A DNA stretch of 64,000 bases from assembly GCF_017872555.1 (NCBI RefSeq), contig NZ_JAEDOX010000001.1, positions 1,054,001-1,118,000 on the forward strand. The letters run 5' to 3'. The notes under the pieces were generated by a model. That model saw only the letters and a program-made list of their open reading frames with translations. It was not told the DNA's origin and did no database searches. The stretch's first letter is position 1; the number at the start of each line of letters is the position of its first letter. Made by a program: the position numbers and the translations under genes. The stretch comes from Ruegeria sp. HKCCSA071. Its GTDB lineage: Bacteria > Pseudomonadota > Alphaproteobacteria > Rhodobacterales > Rhodobacteraceae. Of this stretch, positions 43,984-52,259 are shown one piece after another.

Positions 43984-44976
43984 TTAATTCACGCGCGCGC
44001 CAGACGCGTCAAAATACAACGGGTTATGGGGGCGAATTTTTATAATTTTTCCAGAGGGGTAATCCTGATGAACATCAATCAGGGTGACAACCGGGTGGCC
44101 ATTCAGGTCCAGGTGCAGCCGTGTTTGGTCGCCCAGATGTTCGGCACGTATGACACGCGCTTCACTGCCCTCGCCTTCAATGATGTTTTCCGGGCGAAGA
44201 CCAATCTGTGGTCCTTTGTGATCGCCTCCGAACAACTCGGACGGCAGGATGTTGATTCGCGGCAGACCCAACCTGCTGGCAACGTAAACACTGCCCGGGT
44301 TTTCGTAGATATCCCGGGGTGTCCCGTATTGAACCAACCGGCCGTTCTCTAAAACGCCGATATGCGTAGCCATTGTCATGGCTTCGACCTGATCGTGGGT
44401 CACGTAAAGCAAGGTTGATCCCAGATCGGCCTGAATCCTTTTCAGTTCGACCCGCAAATCCGCCCGAAGCTTGGCGTCCAAAGAGCTGAGCGGTTCGTCC
44501 ATCAGGAAAATCTGGGGATCGCGCACCAGTGCCCGTCCAATTGAAACGCGCTGCATTTCGCCGCCAGACAGTTCAGTGGCTTTGTTGTCCAGCTTGTGCG
44601 GGATCTGCAGGATCTCCGAGACTTCGTTGACCTTCCTGGCGATCTCATCCTCTGGCGTCTTCAGGATCGGTGACCTCAGAGGGAAGGACAGGTTCTCACG
44701 CACCGTCATATGGGGGTACAGCGAGTATTGCTGGAAGACCATCGCCACATCACGCTGGGCAGGTGTATCTATCCCAACGTCACGCCCGGCAATGCGCACC
44801 GTTCCGGAATCCAGTTTCTCAAGCCCGGATATCAATCTCAGCGTCGTTGTTTTTCCCGCGCCCGTCGGACCCAACAAAACCACAAAGGCACCGTTGGGGA
44901 TCGTCATTGAGATATCATCCACCGCTTTGATTTCGCCGAATGACTTCGAAATGTTTTCCAGAACGACTTCAGCCAT
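43984..44976 (-). CDS. ABC transporter ATP-binding protein (UgpC/MsmK-like), second copy
   Basis: A 330-residue ATPase: Walker A GPTGAGKTT, signature LSGGEMQRVSIGRAL, Walker B IFLMDEPLSSLD, and the switch His in YVTHDQVEA, with a C-terminal TOBE-like domain. It overlaps the preceding ATPase gene by 8 bases. Two different ATPases in one operon suggest a heterodimeric motor, as in the rhizobial glycerol importer (GlpS/GlpT). Confidence 0.92.
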   Translation of the reverse strand: MAEVVLENISKSFGEIKAVDDISMTIPNGAFVVLLGPTGAGKTTTLRLISGLEKLDSGTVRIAGRDVGIDTPAQRDVAMVFQQYSLYPHMTVRENLSFPLRSPILKTPEDEIARKVNEVSEILQIPHKLDNKATELSGGEMQRVSIGRALVRDPQIFLMDEPLSSLDAKLRADLRVELKRIQADLGSTLLYVTHDQVEAMTMATHIGVLENGRLVQYGTPRDIYENPGSVYVASRLGLPRINILPSELFGGDHKGPQIGLRPENIIEGEGSEARVIRAEHLGDQTRLHLDLNGHPVVTLIDVHQDYPSGKIIKIRPHNPLYFDASGARVN

Positions 44977-46066
44977 TGCTTAGTACCTCGTCGTTCAGAG
45001 CGGACCTCAACGCGCGTCCGGTAGAATTTTCGAAAAGGGTCACTGCGGATGAGCGGAACTTCAAGCCAACCGTCTCGCCGGGGTTAAGGGTTTCGCGCGC
45101 ATCAATGCGGGCTTTCAGCTCTCCGTTCGGGCTTTGCAGCGTCACGATCTGGGTGGTTCCAAGATATTCTGCGGCCAGGACCTTGGCTCGGTAGGCGCTG
45201 GCATCCGACAGAAAAACATGCTCAGGGCGAACACCGAAAACCAAGTCACCTTCCGCCCCTTCCAACAGTGTGGGTACGGCTTCGTCGTGACCATTCAGTC
45301 GCACCGTTTCCGAGCCATGCGCGACCTTTCCCTGAAACGGCAGGAAGTTCATCGAAGGAGACCCGATAAAATCTGCAACGAACATCGTAGCTGGTTTGTC
45401 GTAGATTTCCTGAGGTGTGCCGAATTGCTCGATCACAGCGTTGTTCATCACCACGATCTTGTCCCCCATTTGCATGGCTTCTAGCTGATCATGTGTGACG
45501 TAAACAGTGGTCGCCCCCATGCGATCATGAAGCGCGCGCAGTTCTTCGGCCATGTGCTCACGAAATTCGGCATCCAGGGCACCAAGAGGTTCGTCCATCA
45601 TGAACGCCTTGGGTTCGCGAACAATCGCGCGTCCAAGCGCCACGCGCTGCCTATCGCCGCCTGACAACCCACCTACCGGGCTATCGAGGATGTCCTTGAT
45701 CCCCAGAATTCCCGCGACTTCTTCTACTTTGGCTTTGACAGCAGCACGCGGCATGCCCTGCGATATCAGGGGGTAGCTGATATTTTTTCGCACGTTCATG
45801 TGCGGATACAGCGCAAACATCTGGAACACGAAGGCAATGTCTCGCTCCGATGGGGGGCGCTGGCTGATCTCCTCGCCGTCCAGGTAGATTTCACCCGACG
45901 TCGGAAGTTCCAAGCCTGCGATCATCCGCAGCGTCGTCGTCTTTCCGCAGCCGGATGGCCCTAGCAACATGAAGAACTCACCGTCCTCAATCGTGAACGA
46001 GCTTTCGCGGACAGCCGTGAAATCGCCGAACATCTTCTTTACGTTTTTAACTACGATCTGGGCCAT
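44969..46066 (-). CDS. ABC transporter ATP-binding protein (UgpC/MsmK-like), first copy
   Basis: A 365-residue ATPase: Walker A GPSGCGKTT, signature LSGGDRQRVALGRAI, Walker B AFMMDEPLGALD, switch His in YVTHDQLEA, and a TOBE domain. The long upstream open frame is not real; MAQIVVKNVKKMFGDF at 46066 is the family start. It lies 2 bases after the small membrane protein gene. Pairs with the ATPase at 43984. Confidence 0.92.
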   Translation of the reverse strand: MAQIVVKNVKKMFGDFTAVRESSFTIEDGEFFMLLGPSGCGKTTTLRMIAGLELPTSGEIYLDGEEISQRPPSERDIAFVFQMFALYPHMNVRKNISYPLISQGMPRAAVKAKVEEVAGILGIKDILDSPVGGLSGGDRQRVALGRAIVREPKAFMMDEPLGALDAEFREHMAEELRALHDRMGATTVYVTHDQLEAMQMGDKIVVMNNAVIEQFGTPQEIYDKPATMFVADFIGSPSMNFLPFQGKVAHGSETVRLNGHDEAVPTLLEGAEGDLVFGVRPEHVFLSDASAYRAKVLAAEYLGTTQIVTLQSPNGELKARIDARETLNPGETVGLKFRSSAVTLFENSTGRALRSALNDEVLSNG

Positions 46067-46068
46067 TT

Positions 46069-46257
46069 CTACTCCGGGAAATGGCTGACGATGATGAACA
46101 TGACGGTTCCGATCAGCGTGACGATGAAAGAATATGTGAAGGCCCAAAGGACAAAGGGCTGCATAAGCATGAAGACACCCAGAGCGATGAGGATGGTCGC
46201 GATCATCTCCCATGGGCCCCGGCGAAAACGCATCAATCCAGTAAGAAACTCGCTCAT
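46069..46257 (-). CDS. Small membrane protein of the sugar ABC operon
   Basis: A 62-residue protein with two predicted membrane helices (IATILIALGVFMLMQPFVL and FIVTLIGTVMFIIV) and a basic N-terminus (RFRRGPWE). Its ATG overlaps the permease stop and its stop is 2 bases before the ATPase start, so it is clearly part of the operon. Small membrane proteins also occur in the rhizobial glycerol-uptake operon. It may be a subunit of the importer; function unproven. Confidence 0.78.
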   Translation of the reverse strand: MSEFLTGLMRFRRGPWEMIATILIALGVFMLMQPFVLWAFTYSFIVTLIGTVMFIIVSHFPE

Positions 46258-47192
46258 TTGCGCACGGCTCCGAATGTGATCCCACGCAGCAGGTGTTTGC
46301 GCATCAGGATGGTGAAAATCATGACAGGGATCAGGAAGATCGTGGCACCTGCCGCCACTGCAGGCCAGTCCAGGCCGCCAATACCGATAATGGTTGGGAT
46401 GAACGGTGGTGCAGTCTGCGCGTTCGCGGATGTCAGCAGCACGGCAAACGCGTACTCATTCCAGGCGAAGATCAGGCAAAAGATAGCTGTTGAGGCTATG
46501 CCGGTCGCGGCTTGCGGCAGCACCACTTTGTAAAACGCCTGAAACCTCGTGTAGCCATCTATGAGCGCGGCTTCTTCGTACTCTCTTGGGATTTCGTCGA
46601 TGAAGCCTTTTAGCAACCAGACCGCCAAGGAAATATTCACGCCCGTATACAGCAGGATCATCCCCAGATGCGTGTCGCTTAATCCAAGGTTTCTGAACAT
46701 CAGGAAGATTGGGATGGCGACAGCGACCGGTGGCATCATCCTTGTACTCAGGATAAAGAACAAAAGGTCGTCCTTGAGCGGGACCTTGAACCTGCTGAAC
46801 GCATAGGCGGCCAGCGTACCAAGGAAGATACTCAAGAACGTCGAGCCAAATCCGATGATAACCGAATTCATAAAGCGCTCGCCAAACTTTGATGGCCCGA
46901 CAATCACCATGTCGTATTGGCGGACGATCTCATCGGCCCAGTTCTGCGGCGGGTTCGCTTCCAAAAACTCCTGCGTCTGCCGCGTGCGCGTGGTGAAGAG
47001 ATTTACATACCCTTCAAGCGTTGGGTCAAAGACCACTTTGGGTGGGTAGCTGATCGCATCGGCTGGAGACTTGAAACCTGTCAGTAAAATCCAAACCAGC
47101 GGGATCATTGTGATCAGCGCATAAGTGATGACCAGAAAACCGGCGATCCACTTGGAACGGTTCGAAGGTTCGGTTACGGAAAAACTGCTCAT
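46254..47192 (-). CDS. Sugar ABC transporter permease (MalG/UgpE-like)
   Basis: A 312-residue inner-membrane permease with about six helices and the EAA loop EEAALIDGYTRFQAF. A hydrophilic insertion after the first helix (residues ~60-105) is longer than usual. ATG at 47192 overlaps the stop of the partner permease; the 34 codons before it are not needed. Works with the permease at 47189. Confidence 0.92.
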   Translation of the reverse strand: MSSFSVTEPSNRSKWIAGFLVITYALITMIPLVWILLTGFKSPADAISYPPKVVFDPTLEGYVNLFTTRTRQTQEFLEANPPQNWADEIVRQYDMVIVGPSKFGERFMNSVIIGFGSTFLSIFLGTLAAYAFSRFKVPLKDDLLFFILSTRMMPPVAVAIPIFLMFRNLGLSDTHLGMILLYTGVNISLAVWLLKGFIDEIPREYEEAALIDGYTRFQAFYKVVLPQAATGIASTAIFCLIFAWNEYAFAVLLTSANAQTAPPFIPTIIGIGGLDWPAVAAGATIFLIPVMIFTILMRKHLLRGITFGAVRK

Positions 47193-48136
47193 CTCTGTTT
47201 CACCTTGTTCAAGGCTTTGACGTAGATCGACGCGAGGCCGAACACGGTGACGAAAAGGATGATCGCATAGGCCGAGGCGTAGCCCGTACGCCACTTCTCA
47301 AACGCCTCCCGCTTGAGATTGATTGAGGTGAGTTCCGTTACAGAACCGGGCCCTCCGCCGGTTAGCTGAACCACCAGGTCGAACATCTTGAAGTTCTCGA
47401 TCCCTCGAAACAGCACGGCAAGCATCAGGAACGGCAGGACCATCGGGATGGTGATCGTAAAGAACTGCCGCAGCTTGCTGGCCCTGTCGATCTCAGCCGC
47501 CTCGTAGATGTAATCGGGAATGCTGCGCAGCCCGGCCAGACAGATTAGCATCACGAAGGGGGTCCACATCCAGGTGTCGACAATCACGATCGCCCAAGGG
47601 GCCAAAGTAACGGATCCCAGCATTTCAAAGCTCGATGGGTCTTTGCCTGTGAACCATGACACGATGTAGTTAAACAGCCCGATTTGAGGTTGATACAGGA
47701 ACTTCCAGAAGTTCCCGACGACTGCAGGAGACAGCATCATCGGCAGCACGATGATCGTGGTCCAAAGATCGTTGCCCTTGAATTTCTTGTTGATCAACCA
47801 GGCCAAAGTAAACCCGATCAAGACCTGGAAAAAGATCGTCCAGAACAGGAAGTGCGCCGTCGCCTGCATATTTAGCCAGGTGTCCGAGTCTGTCAGAATA
47901 CGCTCGTAATTCCTGAGCCCGACATCTTTGACTTCGCGCCCGATCCGGTTGGCCTTGTAGTTGGTAAAGCTCAGTTGGATGGTCCAGATCAACGGAAAGA
48001 TGTTGATCGCCAGCAATAGAAAAATCGTCGGGGAGATGAATATCCAGGCGATCGCGCGGTCGGATAACCCTCGGATTTTTCGCGCAACTCGCTCGGGCGT
48101 TGCCTGGGCAACGCGATCTACGGTCCGGTCAGACAT
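47189..48136 (-). CDS. Sugar ABC transporter permease (MalF/UgpA-like)
   Basis: A 315-residue inner-membrane permease with six helices and the EAA loop YEAAEIDRASKLRQFF. The ATG at 48136 is chosen over a GTG 11 codons upstream. It follows the binding-protein gene after an 80-base gap holding a hairpin, and overlaps the next permease gene by 4 bases. Confidence 0.92.
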   Translation of the reverse strand: MSDRTVDRVAQATPERVARKIRGLSDRAIAWIFISPTIFLLLAINIFPLIWTIQLSFTNYKANRIGREVKDVGLRNYERILTDSDTWLNMQATAHFLFWTIFFQVLIGFTLAWLINKKFKGNDLWTTIIVLPMMLSPAVVGNFWKFLYQPQIGLFNYIVSWFTGKDPSSFEMLGSVTLAPWAIVIVDTWMWTPFVMLICLAGLRSIPDYIYEAAEIDRASKLRQFFTITIPMVLPFLMLAVLFRGIENFKMFDLVVQLTGGGPGSVTELTSINLKREAFEKWRTGYASAYAIILFVTVFGLASIYVKALNKVKQR

Positions 48137-48179
48137 CTCTTTGCCAGTTCTTGTTGGTTTAGGACTCACGGGTGAAGGT

Positions 48180-48201
48180 GGAGCGGGATTGCGCCCGCTC
48201 C
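48180..48201 (-). promoter_or_regulatory. Intercistronic hairpin between sugar-binding-protein and permease genes
   Basis: A perfect 8-bp stem (GGAGCGGG, loop ATTGCG, CCCGCTCC) lies between the binding-protein stop and the permease start, without a U-tract. It matches the position of the hairpin in the polyamine-type operon at 6509. Confidence 0.6.
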
Positions 48202-48215
48202 TGCCTGTGTCCGGA

Positions 48216-49535
48216 CTACAGCTTGCCTTCGTCTTCGAAGACTTCAGTCCAATCTTCGATCAAAAGATTAAGAGCTTCTTGAGCTGTACCTTGATCAGCA
48301 ACGACGTAGTCGTGGATGCGTTTCTGCATGGCCAGCAGGAGTTCTGCATAGGCAGGCTCTTGCCAGAAATCCTGAACCCCAGCCATTGCTTCCAGGAAGT
48401 CACCGGCAAACGGTTGGCTGTCCACGAAACCAGGATCTTCCAGCACTGAGTTATGCGCCGAGTAGCCGCCTAGCTCCCACCACTTGGCCTGCACTTCAGG
48501 CTGTGCGAACCACTTGATGTACTCAAGTGCAGCGTCCTGTTTGTCAGAGTAGCTGACAACAGAGATACCTTGTCCGCCCAGCGTCGAACCTGCCTGATTT
48601 TGCGGTGGGTTCACAAAGAAGTCGATCTTGTCACCGCCGGTATTGGGGTCAGCATAGAGACCTGGGAAGAACGCAAACCAGTTCATGGCCATGGCGACCT
48701 GACCGGACTTGAAGGCGTCCAAGCTCTCACCCATGTAAGAGTTGGTATATCCCGGAGGCGTCGCCGTTTCGTAGAATTCCTTATAGAATTCCAGCGCCTC
48801 TACCGCTTCGGGTGAGTTTACGGCGCCTTCCATGTCATATGAGCCCGGGGTGTTTTCGTATTTAAAGCCCCAAGGATACAGTGCTCCGGTCACACCCATG
48901 GTGATCCCTTCCGAGCCGCGCTCGGTAAAGATAGCTGCGCCGTAGACTGTCTTGCCGTCGATCTCACGACCCTGAAAGAACTGGGCGATCTGTAATAGTT
49001 CTTTCTGAGATTCAGGCTCACGTAAATCCTGACCAGTTGCTTCTTTGTATGCGGCTTGGATTTCAGGATTTTCGAACCAGTCCTTGCGATAGAACCAGCC
49101 ATTCGCATCGCCCATCGCAGGCAGGGCATAGTAATTGGGTGTGCCCTTGGGCCAAGTTGAATAGGCGTAGACAGTGGCCGGCGCGAAATCGTCCATGCTG
49201 ATGCCTTCAGCATCGAAGAAGTCGTTCAGTTTGACATAGTGGCCATTTTCAGCGCCACCGCCGATCCATTGGCTGTCACCAATAAGCAGATCGCAGAGCT
49301 TACCACCGGAATTCAGCTCATTCAGCATCCGGTCCGCAAAATTTGGCCAGGGAACAAATTCGAAGTTCATCGTGTGGCCGGATTCTGCTTCGAATTCTTT
49401 TGATAGTTCGACAAGCGCGTTGGCCGGGTCCCATGCAGCCCAACATAGCGTCAGATCTTCAGCATTTGCCTTGGTAGAAAGAGTAGTAGCGGCAAGGACT
49501 ATTGCGCTGGCCGAGGCCAGTTTTGTGTAAGTCAT
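48216..49535 (-). CDS. Extracellular sugar-binding protein (family 1)
   Basis: A 439-residue periplasmic binding protein with a signal peptide (LASASAIVLAATTLSTKANAE, cut near residue 25). The mature part starts LTLCWAAWDPANALVELSKEF, as in sugar/polyol-binding proteins. ATG at 49535 has GGGAGG upstream. It is the first gene of a ten-gene operon. Two palindromic operators lie 66-111 bases upstream. The ligand is probably a polyol or ketose that the DhaKL-type kinase phosphorylates after uptake and isomerisation. Confidence 0.92.
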   Translation of the reverse strand: MTYTKLASASAIVLAATTLSTKANAEDLTLCWAAWDPANALVELSKEFEAESGHTMNFEFVPWPNFADRMLNELNSGGKLCDLLIGDSQWIGGGAENGHYVKLNDFFDAEGISMDDFAPATVYAYSTWPKGTPNYYALPAMGDANGWFYRKDWFENPEIQAAYKEATGQDLREPESQKELLQIAQFFQGREIDGKTVYGAAIFTERGSEGITMGVTGALYPWGFKYENTPGSYDMEGAVNSPEAVEALEFYKEFYETATPPGYTNSYMGESLDAFKSGQVAMAMNWFAFFPGLYADPNTGGDKIDFFVNPPQNQAGSTLGGQGISVVSYSDKQDAALEYIKWFAQPEVQAKWWELGGYSAHNSVLEDPGFVDSQPFAGDFLEAMAGVQDFWQEPAYAELLLAMQKRIHDYVVADQGTAQEALNLLIEDWTEVFEDEGKL

Positions 49536-49600
49536 CCATTCCTCCCTTTTTGCGCCGTCAATCGAGGATGTGCGAATCGCGGCATACTTCCAAGGCTATT

Positions 49601-49616
49601 TGAGGTACGCACCTCA
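49601..49616. promoter_or_regulatory. LacI-type operator, copy 1
   Basis: TGAGGTACGCACCTCA: perfect 6-bp arms around a centre with CG, the form preferred by LacI-family repressors. It lies 66 bases upstream of the binding-protein start. Confidence 0.75.
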
Positions 49617-49630
49617 TGTCCAGATTTTTT

Positions 49631-49646
49631 TGAGGTTCGTACCTCA
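49631..49646. promoter_or_regulatory. LacI-type operator, copy 2
   Basis: TGAGGTTCGTACCTCA, same arms and central CG as copy 1, extendable to a 20-bp palindrome with one mismatch. Centres of the two copies are 30 bases apart, close to three helical turns, which would favour cooperative binding. Confidence 0.75.
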
Positions 49647-49689
49647 AACTGTCAGAAGAGGCCGTCAGATATTCTTTTAGCTGTTGATT

Positions 49690-50744
49690 GGCTTTGTTGC
49701 GCAAAGGTTGGGTGAGGGATTCATCTCGTGAATCCAGCGTGGTAGCTGGACTGCATGAGCAGACCTATCCCGCCGAGCTACAAGACCAAGAACTGGCCAG
49801 CCTACAATGAAGCCCTCAAGCGACGTGGCTCCCTGGCGATCTGATTTGATCCGGACATGGTTTGGGTACCACCGCCGACCGGTAAGCAAGGCCGGCAGCC
49901 GCAGTATAGCGGCGCTGCGATTCAGACATGCCTGACGACGATGAAGGTCCTCTTCGGCATGGCCCTCAGGCAGACCACGGACTTCGTGGAGAGCCTGCTG
50001 CGCCTGGTCGGCCTCGACTGGTCGGTGCCGGATTTCAGCACGCTGAGCAGGCGCCAGAAGACCCTGGCGGTTTCCATACCCTATCGCGGCTAGCAAGGTT
50101 CCCTGAACCTTCTGATCGACAGCGCCGGCTTCAAGGCGGAGGGCCAAGGCGAATGGCATGCCCGCAAGCATGGCCGCGCGAAACGCCGTCTCTGGCGCAA
50201 GATCCACATCGGCGTTGACGAACAGACGCTGGAGATCCGCGCCATCGAAATCACCGGTAACAACATCGGTGATGCGCCCATGCTGCCTGAACTACTCAGC
50301 CAGATCCCGGTCGATGTCGAGATCGCCTCGGTCACCGCAGACGGGGCGTATGACACGCGCAAATGCCACGATGCCATCGCAAACCGGGGTGCCCACGCCG
50401 TTATCCCGCCGCGCAAGAACGCAAAACCGCGAAAGCCATCGACAGCAGGCGCTATCGCCCGTAACGAGGCGCTGTGCGCCTCGAAATACCTTGGCCGTGC
50501 CATCCGGCGAAATTGGAGCGGATACCACCGCCGCAGTCGCGCCGAAACGAAGATGCACTGCGTGAAGCTGTTGGGGCAGAGCCTCATGGCGCGCGACTTC
50601 GAGCGTCCAGTCGCCGAACTCCCAATCCGTGCAGCCGTCCTGAACAGCTACACCGCGCTCGGCATACCGGTCACAGAGCCCACAGGATAAGTACGTCCGG
50701 GGAAAAGGGAAGTCCGGGCTTCAGGCTCTTCGCGCAACAAAGCC
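49690..50744 (+). mobile_element. Inactivated IS903-like (IS5-family) insertion sequence
   Basis: Terminal inverted repeats are GGCTTTGTTGCGCAAA (49690-49705) and, inverted, GGCTTTGTTGCGCGAA (50744-50729), with one mismatch. The 1055-base length and end sequence match the IS903 group. The flanking 9 bases (CTGTTGATT and TAGCTGGAG) are not a target duplication. The transposase inside has two stop codons, so the element cannot move by itself. Confidence 0.85.
49755..50690 (+). pseudogene. IS5-family (IS903-like) transposase with two nonsense mutations
   Basis: One continuous frame from ATG 49755 to the stop at 50690 is broken by TGA at 49842 (codon 30, in GSLAI-stop-FDPDM, where Trp is usual) and TAG at 50091 (YRG-stop-QGSLNLLIDSAG). 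Between and after the stops the protein is well preserved, including LLIDSAGFK, TADGAYDTRKCHD and IPPRKNAK of the DDE core. No frameshift is needed. The good preservation points to a fairly recent loss. Confidence 0.88.
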
Positions 50745-50819
50745 TAGCTGGAGTGCTAAATTGCGCCCCTTAAACCCTGAAGCTTCTCGCCGCTCAATAG
50801 GCTGGTTCCTTTATGAATG

Positions 50820-51515
50820 TCAAACCGTTACGCCTTGCAGAACCTGTTCCCGCGATAGCTCGTCCCGCGTGCCTTGCATCAGGACCGCGCCGCGCCGCAG
50901 GACGATGAACTTGTCGGCAAGATCATAGGCGAAATCGAAATACTGCTCGACCAGAATGATGGCCATCTCTCCTTTGGTTCGGAGGTGACGAATTACTTCG
51001 CCGATCTGCTGGATGATGTTGGGCTGAATGCCTTCGGTTGGTTCGTCCAGCAGCAAAAGTTGAGGCTTGGCGATCAGCGCCCGGGCGATGGCAAGTTGCT
51101 GTTGCTGGCCACCCGACAGATCACCCCCGCGCCGGTTCTGCATTTTCTTCAGCACCGGGAACATATCGAAGATCTCGTCCGGAACGAAATGTTCGCTTGC
51201 TGACAGGCAGGCAAAACCGGTTTCCAGATTTTCGCGCACAGTCAGCAACGGGAAAATCTCGCGCCCCTGCGGCACATAGGCCACGCCTTTCCACGCCATG
51301 CGATGGGCTGGCAGAGGCGGCAGGGCCTCGTCATTCAGCATCAGATCGCCGCCCGAGCGCGGATGCGTGCCCGAGATCGCCTTGATCAGGCTGGTCTTGC
51401 CCACACCATTGGTGCCCATCACGCAAGTCACCTCTCCTCGCGCGGCCTCCAACGAGATACAGTTGAGGATTTGCGAGTGCCCGTAATGCAGGGTCAGATC
51501 GGTCAGTTTCAGCAT
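50820..51515 (-). CDS. urtE: Urea ABC transporter ATP-binding protein UrtE
   Basis: A 231-residue ATPase of the branched-chain-amino-acid/urea type: Walker A GTNGVGKTS, signature LSGGQQQQLAIARAL, Walker B LLLLDEPTEG, and the UrtE-typical EGIQPNIIQQIGEVI. It pairs with UrtD to power urea import. It starts 3 bases after urtD and is the last gene of urtABCDE. It lies 75 bases from the dead IS903-like element. Confidence 0.95.
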   Translation of the reverse strand: MLKLTDLTLHYGHSQILNCISLEAARGEVTCVMGTNGVGKTSLIKAISGTHPRSGGDLMLNDEALPPLPAHRMAWKGVAYVPQGREIFPLLTVRENLETGFACLSASEHFVPDEIFDMFPVLKKMQNRRGGDLSGGQQQQLAIARALIAKPQLLLLDEPTEGIQPNIIQQIGEVIRHLRTKGEMAIILVEQYFDFAYDLADKFIVLRRGAVLMQGTRDELSREQVLQGVTV

Positions 51516-51518
51516 TGT

Positions 51519-52259
51519 TTAGCGCCCCAGATAAACGTCGATGACATCCTGATTTGATGTGACATGATCCAGCGAACCTTCGGCCAGAACCGAGCCTTCA
51601 TGCAGAACCGTGACCCGACAATTCAGGCGGCGGACGAACTCCATGTCATGTTCCACAACCACGACGGCGCGGGTCTTGGCGGCCTGTACCAGCAGGTCGG
51701 TTGTGTGTTCGCGTTCTTGCGAGGTCATCCCGGCGGCGGGTTCGTCCACTAGCAACAGACGTGGTTCCTGCGCCAGTAGCATCCCGATTTCCAACCATTG
51801 CTTTTGTCCGTGGCTTAGTTCGCCGGATTTGCGGAGCAGTTCGCCATACAGGCCAATCTCAGCGGCCAGTTCCTCGACCTTCTCCAGATGATCTGTCGAA
51901 GGGCGATAGAACAGCACACCCAGCCAGCCCCGTTTATTCTTCAACGCCATCAGCAGGTTTTCCTGCACGGTCTGGTCCTCGAACACGGTGGGTTTCTGGA
52001 ACTTACGCCCGATGCCGGCTTGCGCGATCTTGGCCTCGCTCATTCGCAGCAGGGAAACGGATTTCTCACCCCAGGTTACCCGGCCCTCGTCAGGCCGGGT
52101 CTTGCCGGTGACAATATCCATGAAGGTCGTTTTACCTGCCCCGTTCGGCCCGATAACCGCGCGAAGCTCGGCCTTGCCAATCTGGAAGGACAGGTTGTTG
52201 ATGGCGCGGAACCCGTCGAAGGTGACTGAAACGCCGCTGACCTCCAGCAGAGTGCTCAT
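51519..52259 (-). CDS. urtD: Urea ABC transporter ATP-binding protein UrtD
   Basis: A 246-residue ATPase of LivG type: Walker A GPNGAGKTT, signature LSHGQKQWLEIGMLL (typical UrtD wording with SHGQKQ), Walker B LLLVDEPAAGM. ATG overlaps the urtC stop (ATGA). Confidence 0.95.
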   Translation of the reverse strand: MSTLLEVSGVSVTFDGFRAINNLSFQIGKAELRAVIGPNGAGKTTFMDIVTGKTRPDEGRVTWGEKSVSLLRMSEAKIAQAGIGRKFQKPTVFEDQTVQENLLMALKNKRGWLGVLFYRPSTDHLEKVEELAAEIGLYGELLRKSGELSHGQKQWLEIGMLLAQEPRLLLVDEPAAGMTSQEREHTTDLLVQAAKTRAVVVVEHDMEFVRRLNCRVTVLHEGSVLAEGSLDHVTSNQDVIDVYLGR

